This document shows, in pieces, positions 1 through 11,258 of a DNA stretch of 64,000 bases. The DNA is from Diphasiastrum complanatum. Lineage: Eukaryota > Streptophyta > Lycopodiopsida > Lycopodiales > Lycopodiaceae. The DNA is taken from the NCBI GenBank assembly GCA_029204225.1, contig CM055113.1, forward strand, positions 34,148,362-34,212,361, in the 5' to 3' direction. The notes below the pieces were generated by a model that ran no database searches, was not told where the DNA came from, and was given only the letters and a program-made list of their open reading frames with translations. Both the position numbers and the translations under genes were made by a program. Each line of letters opens with the position of its first letter. Position 1 is the stretch's first letter.

Positions 1-657
1 AAAACCTAGAATGGAAATGAAATAATTTGGACTATCCTAGATAGATTCATTAAGCAAGCTAATTTTATTTCATAGATCAAGAGATCTAAAGTAGATAAAG
101 GAATCAAAGAGATTCTTCAACCAAAGCAAATCTTAATGTATAAGATCAAATCTGAAAGAAAGAGATTAGCATAAACACTATACCTCCTCAAGTTTAAGAA
201 TCATCCGACTATGGATGCAAGCTGAATGGAAGAAAAATCCTTCCAAGAATATCCAAATATTTTAGATTCTCATTTAAGAAATATTCGTTGAGGACAACGC
301 TTTATCCGTCGAAGGGATGCAAATTGTATAGACAAAATGCCCAATACATAAAGTGTATCCAATTTTCCATTTTTCTTTTATGAAACATATTCGAATCTTA
401 GAGCTTGTTACTCTAACTAATGAAATGCTTGTGCAGATATCAGTACCTGAAGACGAGAGATGAAAACTGTAGATAAATGCTAACAGTTTGATGTGCAAGT
501 TCTGCAAGTAGAATCTTATGATGAGCCACTTATTTTAAATGGTATGTTATGATGCCTCATTTTTTCTTTAAAGATAATATGTGTAGGTACTCATGAAAGT
601 GCCTAAAGAACAAGAAAAAGAGCAAGAAGTTTTCTAAGCTAAAGGTTGGTACCAAAG
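1..657. other. AT-rich flank, no gene seen
   Basis: I see no coding region, RNA gene or recognisable transposon domain here. The short open frames on the minus strand lack any familiar motif and look like chance. The stretch may be older repeat material upstream of the copia LTR. Confidence 0.5.
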
Positions 658-752
658 AAGGCTCAGAGGAGTCTATAATGAAGGCTCATAGGAGTCTATT
701 AAGAAGGCTTATTCCTAAGTCTATAATAAAGGCTCAAAGGAGTCTATAAAGA
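658..752. repeat. Short degenerate tandem repeat, about 23-25 bp x 4
   Basis: Four imperfect copies of a unit beginning AAGGCT and ending near GTCTATAA start at about 658, 681, 704 and 729. The third copy is the most diverged. No coding role is evident. It lies about 150 bases upstream of the recognisable LTR and could be part of its undetermined 5' portion. Confidence 0.65.
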
Positions 753-904
753 TTAGGTTGGCCATTTTTCACTATGATTGAGGATGGGCAACCTCTTAAA
801 AAAAAAAAGTGCCATTGAAATAAATGAATATTATGCAAGACAAGATGGACATATACTTGACTTTTTTCCTAATAAGATTGCACTTGGGGTGTAATTCCAG
901 GTTG

Positions 905-1122
905 AGAGCAAACTGTTTTTCCCATAGTGAGCACCTAGAATATTTCCTAATAGCTATCTCTCATAGTAAGGAGTTAGTTTTTTGAAATTGTAGTATGCCA
1001 TTGTGCCCTTTCCTTGGATTTTTGAAGTAATATGTTCTTTGGTCATTCTTGTGCAATTACAACACCTCATAAAGATCATGTAAGGTGTGTGGTGAAGTTT
1101 CACATGTGCTAAAAACTTCACA
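905..1122 (+). repeat. 5' LTR (3' portion) of copia element A
   Basis: This segment is closely similar to the end of the LTR at about 5412-5631, for example the shared CCCATAGTGAGCAC, CAGTAAGGAG-like and TTGGTCATTCTTG blocks. It ends in CACA directly before a tRNA primer-binding site, as a 5' LTR should. Similarity to the downstream LTR fades to the left of about 905, so the LTR start is not defined; the 5' LTR is probably truncated or recombined. Confidence 0.75.
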
Positions 1123-1134
1123 TGGTATCAGAGC
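1123..1134 (+). promoter_or_regulatory. Primer-binding site of copia A
   Basis: TGGTATCAGAGC is the usual plant Ty1/copia minus-strand primer site, complementary to the 3' end of initiator tRNA-Met. It abuts the LTR end with no spacer. Confidence 0.9.
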
Positions 1135-1514
1135 TTCATGCTTTGTAGAGGTGAGGGTGCATACATCAGATCTTGAGTGCTTTTGCTTGCAGGAGCTTGA
1201 ATATTGGAGAGGAATACAAACTAGTTGACAATCAAGCCATCTGTGGATCATAAGTGGATCAAATCAAGCTTGATCTACAACTTTTTGGATGGGTTTTGAA
1301 GAGTGTTTGTTGCTCAAGTTTCAAGATCAATTTGATTTGTTTTTAGAAGATTTTTAGGCAATCAAGATATAGGGAGAGTACTCATCTCATGCAATATGCC
1401 AAAGTGAGCACACATCAGTTCTTTTCATCAATATTCTCAATTTTCATCATCAATCAAGTAGAATTGGATAAAGCTGAGTATTATGAGGTCTTAGACATTT
1501 CATTTCACAACACA

Positions 1515-1580
1515 CAAGTATGAAGTCTATCTCTCCCATGAGTTCTTTGAAACTCATGGGAGAGATAGACTTCATACTTG
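1515..1580. repeat. Perfect 30-bp inverted repeat in the copia A leader
   Basis: Bases 1515-1544 are the exact reverse complement of 1551-1580, with a 6-base loop. The structure lies between the primer-binding site and the gag start, so the element's genomic RNA would carry a very stable hairpin in its untranslated leader. No other leader in this window has such a structure. Function is unknown; see findings. Confidence 0.95.
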
Positions 1581-1767
1581 CATGTGCTTCATCTCTTGAT
1601 AGAAGCTAGATCCAAATTCAACTTAGATTGATTTTTTTATGTTGTGAGCTTGATCTCACTAGATTTCATAGGTTGGATCAACATTATTAGTGTTAGATCC
1701 TAGACTGAGATAGCAAGCAACATATTCAATTCCATCCTTGTCATTACTAGAGTTTCTCAAAGTGAAT

Positions 1768-4700
1768 ATGTCTTCAATTGGTTCACATTTTTTGAAGCAT
1801 AGTGAGAGATTAACATCTTCCAATTATGCAATGTCGAAGATCAGAATGGAATCATTATTGATTCTACAAGATGTAATGGACATTGTAAGTGGAGCTGAAG
1901 AAGAACCTGCAGCACGTAATGAAGCTGCAACATTCAAGAAGAGAACAAGGATTGCTCTTCATTTCATAAATATGAATGTCACAAATGAAGTGCTAAGGGA
2001 GATCAATACATGCACCACTGCCAAGGAGGCCTGGGACACTCTTAAAACAATCTATGAAATGAGAAATACTTCTAGATTTCTTACACTTAGAAATCAAATT
2101 TTTCTAAGTTATCAGAAAGTAGATGAGAGTGCATCAAATTATGTAATGAGAGTTAAGGATCTTCATCAAGAGTTAGCTGGTATTGGTGATGCTCTTAAGA
2201 ACATTGAGCTTGTTCAAGTTCTTAATGGACTAAGAGATGAGTATGACAATATTGTGCAGACTTATGTTGTCAAGGAGGAGCTTCCATCTTTGGAGACTCT
2301 TCAAAGAGTTCTCATTGTTGAAGAAAGCAAGCAAGAGAACAAGATGTTGAGGATCAACAGACTTTCATTGAAGGATGGTGGAGATGACAAACCACTCTTC
2401 ACCAAGTACAAGTCAAGAGGCAAGGGCAAAGGTCAATTCAAGAATGAAGAAATTTGGTGGATAGATAGTAGGGCTAGTTCCCATATGTCTAGTTCTAGAA
2501 ACTCTTCCACAAGTCTCGTGCCATATGTAGGTGCAAAAAGATCAATCTATACTGCTAATGATGTAGAGTGTAGAATTGAAGGATTAGGAAGTATTCCATT
2601 GCATGCATCATCATAAAAAAAAAATTGTTTGCATGATATACTTTATGTGTCTAAACTAACCAAGAATCTCATTAGTGTAGGACAGTTGTTTGATAATGGA
2701 TTGGATGTCAAATTTCATATTGACAAGTGTGTAATCTCGAGGGAGAGTGAAATGATAGTTAGAGGATCTAGAGTTGGAAAGTTATACAAGCTAGATTCTA
2801 GGGAGAGTGCTAACATTTTTTATGTTGCTTATGAGACCAAGGTTCATCAGGAGGATCTATGGCATAAGAGATTGGGACATCCCAATTTCAAGACTATGCA
2901 ATCTATGGTCAAGGAAGGAAAAGCAGTTGGACTACCAACAAAGACACTTTCAAACGAGCTTCAACCTTGTGAAACTTGTGTTTTGGCAAAATCACATAGA
3001 AGACCTTTTCCGAAATCCAGCATCAAAACTCGACATCCATTTGAAATTGTGCACTCTGATGTTCATTTCTCTTCACCCAAGAGCAAAGGAGGAGCAAATT
3101 GCTTTGTTTCTTTCATAGATGATTACACAAGATATTCTTGGATCTACATGTTATTTTCTAAAGCCATGGTTTATGATGTCTTCCTTACTTTCAAAGCTTG
3201 TGTAGAAAAGCAGTTTTCTTTCAAGTTAAAAATTTTGAGAAGTGATAGTGGAGGTGAATATACCTCTAATAAGTTTAAATACTATTGTGAGCAAGAGGGA
3301 AGACAGAGAGAATTTTCTTGTTCTTATACTCCTCAGCAAAATGGAGTTGCTGAAAGAAAAAATAGAACATTATTTGAATGCAAAAAATCCATTAGGCTAG
3401 AAGCATATCTACCTAAAGAATTTTGGGGAGAAGCAGTTGCATGTGCAAATTATCTTTGTAATAGACTTCGTAATCTTGCTATAGAAGGAAGAACTTCATT
3501 TGAGATGTTGTGCAAGAAAAAGCCTAAGGTAGATCATCTTAGGATCTTTGGCTATTTATGCTTTGTGCATGTTCCTTTAGAGACTAGAAAAAATAATGAT
3601 CCTAGTGCTATTAAAGGTATTTTTGTTGGATATGCATCTTCTAAGAAAGCATATAAAGTTTATGTTCCCTCTACTGACAAGAATGTTGTAAGTAGAGATG
3701 TGATCTTTCATGAAGATAAAAAATTTAACTTGGATGAAGCAAAGATCAAGGAGTCCCATGCAAGGTCTACAATCATCAATCTTGATGATATTCAAGAAGT
3801 GGTGGGGCCGAGGCTTGAGGAGGAGCAACTTCAAGCACCCACACCAAGAAGATCCACAAGAGAAAGATCCGAGCCAAGAAGGCTCACTTATGATGAGGGA
3901 GGGCAAATGGAAGGTGAAACTTCCTATCATGTATTCTTCATGTCAGATGAAGAGCCTCAAGATGTCCAAGAAGCACTTCAATCCAAGAAGTGGGTTGAAG
4001 CAATGACCCTTGAGTTTGAAGCCTTGATGTCAAACAACACATGGGAGCTTGTGGAGCTACATGACAACATGCATGTCATTGGATGTAAGTGGGTATTCAT
4101 GATCAAGTACAACAATGATGGATCCATCAACAAATTTAAAGCAAGACTTTTTGCCAAAGGTTACTCTCAAATCATAAACTCTTGACTATGAAGACACTTT
4201 TGCACCTGTTGCAAAAATGGTAACTATAAGAATTCTCATTTCTCTTGCATGTTATCACAATTGGAGGATGTTCCAACTTGATGTTTCTGCCTTTCTCAAT
4301 GATTACCTTGAGGAGGAGATCTACATGGAGCAACCACCTGGATTTGTGAAAGTTGGTGAAGAATTAGTGTGCATAAGTTGAGCCAACACATGCAGGATCC
4401 AAAGATATATCATTGGAAGTTGGCTAAAAGAATCTTGAGATATGTATCTTCTACCTTAGACTTTGGATTGATCTACAAAGGAGAAGATCTAACTTTGGTT
4501 GCTTTTTCAGACTCAGATTTTGCAGGAGACAAGATGGATAGAAAATCCACACACGGTTTCTCATGGAGGGAATCTAGTTTCTTGGCTATCAAAGAAGCAA
4601 GCAACTATATCCTTATCATCCTGTGAAGTTGAGTACAAATCTCTTACAACCACAACAAAGGAAGTTTTATGGATCAAAAGGCTACTCTTGGAACTAAAGT

Positions 4701-4972
4701 GTTATGGAGATGAAGACCTTCCAATTATCAAAAATGATAACATCTTGGCTCAAGCTCTTGCAAACAATCATGTGTTCCATGCAAGGAGCAAACATATCGA
4801 GGTAGCTTGTCATTTTGTAAGAGAAAAAGTTATTGGAAGAGAGATCTCATTGGAGCATGTTAAATCTTTAAAGTGTGTTGCATATCTTCTCACCAAGCCA
4901 TTGCTCAAAAATGCATATGTCAAGATGAGGTCTAATCTTGGCTTAATCTCAAAGTCTATGTTGAACAGCTAG
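1768..4972 (+). pseudogene. Copia element A gag-pol, broken
   Basis: The first ATG of the open frame is at 1768. In order I see a copia gag (UBN2-type, with AWDTLKTIYE) up to about 2440, a protease remnant, then, after a stop at 2614 in the same frame, a GAG-pre-integrase block (LWHKRLGHPN with downstream CETC, about 2850-3010), an integrase core with the HSD, RSD and E residues and AERKNRT, and the start of the reverse transcriptase (GCKWVF). Damage: no CCHC knuckle before the protease, protease motif DSRA instead of DSGA, a TAA at 2614, a frameshift near 4175, and a deletion near 4373 that removes the central reverse transcriptase including YVDD. RNase H follows to 4972 in two frames. The copy cannot be autonomous. 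Confidence 0.9.
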
Positions 4973-4990
4973 ATATATTTTAAGAAGAAG

Positions 4991-5631
4991 TGTGAAGAAT
5001 GGTAAAAAATATCGTCCTATCTTGACTTTGGAGGCTATGCTCACCTTATTTCTTTTGTATATTTTATTGTACATAGAGGTATGTGAATTGAGAACATAAC
5101 CTTCTTATAATAGGTCAAGTTTGAGTTAGGTAGATTCACTTATGATGTCATGCAAAAGTTTAGATAACATGCACAGTCATTCAGAGACATGCAGTCCATG
5201 CAATATCCATGCATGCAGTTTTACATGTGGATCTATGATTTTAGAGTTAAGTAAAAGATGTGGACATTACATGCAAATCCACTATAGGAACTCGAGCCTC
5301 ATTGATGTAGGGAAATTTTGGCTTGTTTGGCCATATTGTGAATATTGAGATTTTGGTGATTTTGGCTCATTCTCTCTCTACTCGAGTTTTTTATGTTGAT
5401 TTTATCTCTCTACCCCAAGAGCAGGCTATTTTCCCATAGTGAGCACTTAGAATATTTTTTGATAGTTATCTCTCACAGTAAGGAGTGAGTTTTTTGAGAC
5501 TGTAGTATGTCATTGTGCTCTTGCCTTGGATTTTTAAAGTAATCTGTTCTTTGGTCATTCTTGCAATCACAACACTTATAAAGATCTTGTAAGGTGTGTG
5601 GCGAAGTTTTACACATGCTAAAGACTTGACA
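4991..5631 (+). repeat. LTR of copia A (3' LTR, also serving as left LTR of A2)
   Basis: It begins TGTGAAGAATGG just after the purine tract AAGAAGAAG that follows the RNase H stop, and ends TTGACA, 641 bp in all. Its last ~220 bp match 905-1122. A primer-site-like sequence (TGGTATGCTAAGC at 5633) follows the end, so the same LTR also sits in the 5' position relative to the A2 fragment. That is the layout expected after LTR-LTR recombination or a tandem insertion. Confidence 0.75.
5149..5275 (+). promoter_or_regulatory. Cluster of seven CATGCA (RY) motifs in the LTR
   Basis: CATGCA occurs at 5149, 5168, 5188, 5197, 5208, 5212 (the last two overlapping as CATGCATGCA) and 5270, in the upstream half of the LTR where promoter elements of LTR retrotransposons usually lie. 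CATGCA is the RY core bound by plant B3 regulators of the ABI3/FUS3/LEC2 group. The motif count is seen directly; the regulatory role is inference. Confidence 0.45.
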
Positions 5632-5677
5632 TTGGTATGCTAAGCTTAACACTTTTTTACTCTCTCAAGGGTTTGTT

Positions 5678-6699
5678 ATGAGTGAGTATGATCATTCACT
5701 TTATTATAGGTTTGCTGGAAATGATGTTACCATCTTGCTAATCTATGTGGATGATATCATCTTGAGTGGTGGAGACAACCAAGATGTGGAGGATATCAAG
5801 AGTGATCTTAAGAAAGAATTTGAGGTGCATGATCTTGGTCATTTACATTACATTTTAGGAATAGAAGTGATTAGATCTTCTCAAACTACTTTCATTTGTC
5901 AAGAGAAGTATGCTAATTCTATTCTAGAAAGATTTCATATGGTAGATGCAAAACCTTGTAATACACCTATGGAGTCTCATGTAAAGCTAACTATAAGAGG
6001 TAATGAAAGATTATTCAAAGACATTACTCTCTATAGAAAGCTAGTTGGGTCGCTTATCTATCTAACCATCACAAGACCAAATGTAAGCTACTGTGTTGGT
6101 AGATTGAGTCAACTTATGCAAGATCCTAGTGAGGGGTATTGAAAGCTAGGAAAACAAGCTTTGAGGTATATCATGGGAACTAAAGATTTTGGCATATTGT
6201 ATGAGGGATCATCACCTAACTTGTTTGGATTTTCAGATTCAGACTTTGCTGGAGATCAAATGATAGAAAATCCATTAGTGCTAATTGTATTTTCATCGAT
6301 GATGGAGCTATATCATGGACATCAAAGAAACAAGCCACTATCTTGAGGCCGAGTACAAAGCACTTACTCATTGGAGATGGTATGGATCAAGAGGATGATC
6401 AAGGATCTTCACTTGTTGGATTTTTCAGAGAGCCCAATCATCTTTTGTGACAATCTATCAGCCCAAAAGTTGGCAACCAATCTATCTTTCATGCTAGGAG
6501 CAAGCATATTGAGGTGGCATATCATTTTGTGAGAGAGCAAGTCATGGCAAAGGAGGTGGAGCTTCAACATGTTTCTTCAAGGGAATGTGTAGCTAATATC
6601 TTTATCAAAGAATTGGGAAAAGACTTGTTTATGAAGCATAGGACTTCACTTGGAGTGTTATCAAATTCTATGCTAAAACTAGTTGAAGAGGGAGTGTGA
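5678..6699 (+). pseudogene. Truncated copia A2: reverse transcriptase and RNase H
   Basis: Soon after the LTR and primer-site-like sequence the frame opens inside the reverse transcriptase, with YVDD at about residue 25 of the 5678-6142 frame (LLIYVDDIILSGG), followed by the connection (TPMESHVKL) and, through stops and frameshifts, RNase H (FSDSDFAGD near 6235) and the C-terminal tail (HFVREQV, about 6520) ending at 6699. Everything from gag to the first half of reverse transcriptase is missing. The segment kept is largely what element A has lost, but the two are diverged, so this is a separate deleted copy and not the missing piece of A. Confidence 0.85.
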
Positions 6700-6740
6700 A
6701 AGATTTCAACTAGTTTAATGATCTGAAATTCTTCACAATT
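6695..6740 (+). repeat. Start of the 3' LTR of A2
   Basis: The purine tract GAAGAGGGAG leads into TGTGAAAG and TTTCAACTAGTTTA, an LTR start that differs from that of A. Relatives of this sequence occur on the minus strand near 39240 and 56390. The end of this LTR could not be placed. Confidence 0.5.
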
Positions 6741-8500
6741 CCTAGATTATAGGACCTACAACTAAGTTTAAGGTGAAAAATTGACCAACTAGTCACCTAC
6801 TAGGCATGACTCTAGGAATTAGGCTAGGGTTACAAATTAGGGCAAGAGAACCTACACCTAACTTCACAAGGAAGTCACATTTACTATGTATACCAAGCTC
6901 CCATAGTGCGAAGATAGATTATTTTTGGAGCTCATTGGCAATCTCGAGTATGTCTATGCACTCTGACTAGTTTAAGTATACGATATAAACTCAATACATA
7001 GGAACCACATAGCAGATCCACAAGGTTAAAATGTACATAAGCAACATATCCAACTATGTTCCTATACATAAACATAGGCTATAAACTGGCAAATATCCAT
7101 AATCCACATATGTTACTCACATAAACTCATTGAGAATCTTGCAACTCAGCTACAAACAAAATCTATTTCTCATGAGTAAATAACATATCTAGAAAATCTC
7201 TAAAGTGCATAATTCCACATCACAAGTTTTCCAATCATCTAACTCTTATTAACAAAATTTCTTCAACCAATCAGCCTACGCCATTACAATAATTACTAAC
7301 CATCAGTCTACATATCATTCTCACCCAAGAAATCCCCTTTGGAATCACTAATGTCCCATACCACCAGCTTCTCCTCCAAGAATCCTCTACATCTAGATTT
7401 GTTTTGCCCAAAAGATCAAAAAGACTATTTGGTTATCCTATATCCAACTATAGAATCAGAATCACAACCAATTCCAGGAGATAAATCTAACCATTGAAAT
7501 CTCTCATGCTCCTTAAGTGTTACTTAAGGAATACCACTCCACATTGTACCCCAGCATGGACGAGATGAAAATGTATCATTCAAGTATAGATGAAATGCCT
7601 CAAGCATATTCAATAACCCAAAAGGAACATGGATCTCAACAAAACTGAATACCATACTGTCCTAGATATCCAATATCTATTTCAGAATCGAAAAAAATAT
7701 CTTGATTCTTTTCCAGGTTAGAATTTCTCTTGGTTGTCTACTCATTATAAAAGAACATTCTATAATGCCACAAATAGAATCCAAATTACTAGATTCATGT
7801 ATGGAACACCTTCATCTACCATCACTTGCAAGATCCAAATCCAATTGCAAAATAGAGATGGTTCCATAAATGGATTATCTGACTTGCCACTCACGTTTCG
7901 CTTAGAATCTTCAATTTCTCAAAATTCTAATTAACACTGGGAAAAAGAAATCCAAATTCCTAGAGGCAGTCTTCTTAATTTGTTCTCAATTGTTATTCTC
8001 ATTTGCTATCAGTTATACTTCAGGAAACGAAAGCAGATTAACAAAACTGATCAACTGGGTCAACCAATCAACTACCCCTCAGACTTCATCTCTTTCCTCC
8101 CTTCCAAATATGGTTCAGAATAAAAGCCCCAAATTTGTACCAGGACAAAAATCAATTTGGTATCAATAGTGCCTTAACCACTAATCAACTAGATAGTTTT
8201 GATTGTTTACTGATTAAGTGTCACACTCAATTACTGGCAAATCCCCTTATGTGAAAAGTGTCATTTGTCAGAGAGTTGTGCCAAGAAATCTCTCATTTGT
8301 TTGTTTGGGGTACTGCAAATCACATCAGACAATGTCTAGTACTGCCATTTAGAGCTTTGTGACTTCATACCTTTCACAATACTGATATCTGTCTGTTTGA
8401 ACGATCACTCGTTTCGAAATCTAAGCAAAGAGGAGGCGACGTAGCCGCCACGCCGAAGTAGAGAATCTGGAATATTCTTTCTTATATTCTTTTTCTTTTC
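6741..8500. other. AT-rich intergenic DNA, probably LTR relics
   Basis: No coding frame with a recognisable domain. The first few hundred bases probably continue the A2 LTR. A stretch around 8311-8350 (AAATCACA, then GTCTAGTACTG) is similar to 24829-24863, upstream of another family-B gag, so the right half is likely the 5' region of element B. I found no clear primer site or LTR end for B here. Confidence 0.4.
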
Positions 8501-8740
8501 GTACCAGTATCGGATCCAAGCGCGCTAGCTGAAGAGAAACCCGAGCAGTCGTACATCCGTGCTCCAGTCCGATATTGTCCGTACCGATATCGGATCCAAG
8601 CGCACGAGCTAATTTAAAATTCTGAGCAGTTGTACATCCGCGCTCCGGTCTGACATTACATGCTCCAATATCGGATCCACGCGCACAAGTTAAAGAGGAT
8701 CCTGAGCAGCCGTACTTTTGCGCTCCATTCCGATATCAGG
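8501..8740 (+). repeat. 80-bp tandem repeat, three copies
   Basis: Units start at 8501, 8581 and 8661. Each holds TATCGGATCCA, GAGCAG, GTAC and GCTCC followed by a CCGATAT-like end, with several substitutions between copies. The array ends about 70 bases before the ATG of the element B gag, so it forms part of that element's leader. It is more GC-rich than its surroundings. Confidence 0.85.
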
Positions 8741-8809
8741 TGTATAACCAAAAAAATATACAGTTTTGTGGTGTGATAAATTACTTGATCCGGACTCATC
8801 TGTTCAGTT

Positions 8810-10962
8810 ATGGCAACTCTAAGCGAGAGTGTCCTCAATGAGTCAAGCAAATTGGAAGGAGCCGACAACTATGTAGTTTGGAAATTTAAACTGAAAACAT
8901 TTTGATGGAAATGGAGCTATGGGAGATCGTGACAGGTGAAGAGACAAGGCCAGTGATTGAAGAATATCAGCGGGCATTTGACAGGAGAAAATGGAAAGCA
9001 CAAAATGTCATCAACTTATTAGTTATTCCCTACATTTTGGATTCAGAAGGACCAAAAGAAGCATGGAATACATTGAAGGCATTGTTTGAGACCACAAACA
9101 CATCTCGAGTGCTATTCCTAGAGACGAAGCTGCACACATTGCGGATGGATGATGGTGCAACTGTTGCTGATCACCTACTAAAGATCAAAGAGATTTGTGA
9201 CCAATTAGCAGCAGTTGGAGAGCGAGTACAGGATCGTGAGATCATGTAGTTGACATTGAACAGTTTGAGTGAGTCACATCAAATGTTTGTGACAAGTATA
9301 GCCACACGAGAAAATCCTCCAACCTATGAAGAATTAGGTGGATTGCTTTTGCAGAAATAACAACGTCAAGAGAACTTGAGTCATCACAACAAGCGATTTG
9401 ATCAAGCTCTTACAGTGAGAGGACGTGTTGGCAGATTTGGTCATGAAAGACACCAATCAAGACGTGGAAACTCATGTCATGGATTGTTCCAAAAATTTCA
9501 AGAACAATCCAATGATGGCCCATATCGAGACAATTGGAATCAAGGTCGAGGTCAAGGATGCAGCTATTCCAAGCAAAATAAACCTGGAAATTGTAGGTAT
9601 TGCAACAAAACTGGCCATTGGGAGCGTGAATGCTTCAAGAAACAGAAGGAGATAGAACAAAGAAAAGGCAAATGGCAAGTGGGCAATTATGCTGATCAAC
9701 ATCAATTTGATGATGATTATTATGAAGAGAACTATATTGATCAACATTAATACGATGATGATCAATATGAAGATGATACAGGTAAGAGTTCAAACTTGTT
9801 CATTACAGCATTAATGAAAAGTGATGAAGCCAAAGATACCTGTTACATTGATAGTGGTGCGTCCAAGCACATGACTTCAAGGAAAGAGTGATTTTCAGAA
9901 CTCAAGGAAACTCACAATGGTGATGAATTTGGACAAGCCGATGGCAAATTGTTATCTGTTAAAGGAGTTGGAATGGTACCAGTGAAGTTAGCCAACGGGA
10001 AGATAAAGCGGATAAGCAATGTGCAATATGTACCTAGCTTGGCTAACAATCTACTATCTGTTGGGACGATGGCTGATCAAAAACTCAAGGTTGAGTTTGA
10101 CAGCGACAAATGTCTTATCAAAGACATCAAGAATCACTACAAAGTAATTGCTACAGGAGCTAGAGTCAACATGAATCGACTCTACAAATTGAATGCGAGA
10201 TCTTTTGCTCAAGCTATGGTAAGCACGGTTGATAGTCGAAGTGACCTTTGGCATCAACGATTCGGTCATATTAGTGCTCAAAGTTTACAGATTCTCAAAA
10301 GAGGTAATCTAGTTATAGGATTGCCTGATATTTCTTCTGAGGGAAAAATTTGTGAAGGTTGCATTTTGGGAAAACAACACAGAGAGAGGTTTCCCAAAAG
10401 TGGAGCAAGGAGAGCCAGTGGCATCCTAGATCTTATCCACAGTGATCTATGTGGACCTATGCAGACTAGATCTCTTAGTGGCTACTATTACTTTATCATC
10501 TCCATTGATGATTATAGCAGATGCATTTGGATTTATTTCATAAGCAAGAAATCAGATGCTTTTGCTAAGTTCAGGGAATTCAAGGCATTAGTTGAAAAGC
10601 AAACAGGATGTTGCATCAAAACTTTGAGATCTGATGGAGGTGGTGAGTATTTTTCGACAGAATTATATCGAGCACTCAGCAATGCTGCACAAGAAGCGGT
10701 ATGGTTACGAAGATTGCTTGTGGATTTAGATCAACCACAGGTGGATGTGACTACTATATCTTGCGACAATCAAAGTTGCATTCACCTTGCCAAAAATCTA
10801 GTCTTACATGCTCGAACCAAGCACATCGAAATACATTATCATTTTGTTCGAGAGAAAATTCTTGATGGAGCCATTGATCTTGTTTTCTGTAAATTTGAAG
10901 ATCAAGTGACAGATATTTTTACTAAGTCATTAGGAAAATGTAAAAATTTTGTACTCTACTAG
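8810..10962 (+). pseudogene. Copia element B gag-pol, internally deleted
   Basis: Gag begins at the ATG at 8810 (MATLSESVLN). A one-base loss near 8900 breaks the frame; the related copy at 25909 keeps it open there. Gag continues to a stop at 9247, then a CCHC knuckle (CRYCNKTGHWEREC, about 9592-9635), a protease with an intact DSGAS (about 9850), a stop near 9889, and a 337-codon frame from 9949 with GAG-pre-integrase (LWHQRFGH, CEGC) and integrase (HSDLCGP, SIDDYSR, RSDGGGEY). At about 10665 the integrase runs in frame straight into RNase H (NAAQEAVWLRRLL, CDNQ, RTKHIEIHYHFVRE). The second half of integrase and all of reverse transcriptase are gone without loss of frame. Confidence 0.9.
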
Positions 10963-10997
10963 GAATAGAAGAATGTAATTTTATCATTGAGGGAGAG

Positions 10998-11258
10998 TGT
11001 TAGAAATCAATGATAAACTTCATTACACTTTCTAGTTACTGTTTACGATGTACTTTATTACTAGTTGTAACTAGCCGTAGGCTAGTCTAGTAGTCTACTC
11101 CTAGGTTCTCCCTCTCTATCAGGGTTCAAGGTTTATATGTACATTTTACATTCAGTATGTGTTAGTGTGATAGAGTGATATTGCGTGTTCTTCTTCCGTC
11201 TCCCTACTTGGTGATTGCTTATGGTGAATGCTTGATGTTGCATTTCTGATTGTTAACA
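10998..11258 (+). repeat. 3' LTR of copia B
   Basis: The polypurine tract GAGGGAGAG at 10989-10997 leads directly into TGTTAGAAATC. The LTR appears to end GTTAACA, giving TGTTA/TAACA ends and a length of 261 bp. No matching 5' LTR is seen upstream of the gag, so the element is 5' truncated or its 5' LTR has diverged beyond recognition. Confidence 0.75.

Noticed and set aside
2614-2628. Stop codon at the gag-pol boundary as programmed readthrough
   Set aside because: The TAA lies inside the protease region, not at a gag end, and copia elements normally use a single frame. The element has other lesions, so a nonsense mutation is simpler.
5678-6142. A2 reverse transcriptase as the piece missing from element A
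   Set aside because: It does cover the region deleted from A, but it sits behind its own LTR and primer-like site and the overlapping RNase H parts are clearly diverged, so it comes from another copy.
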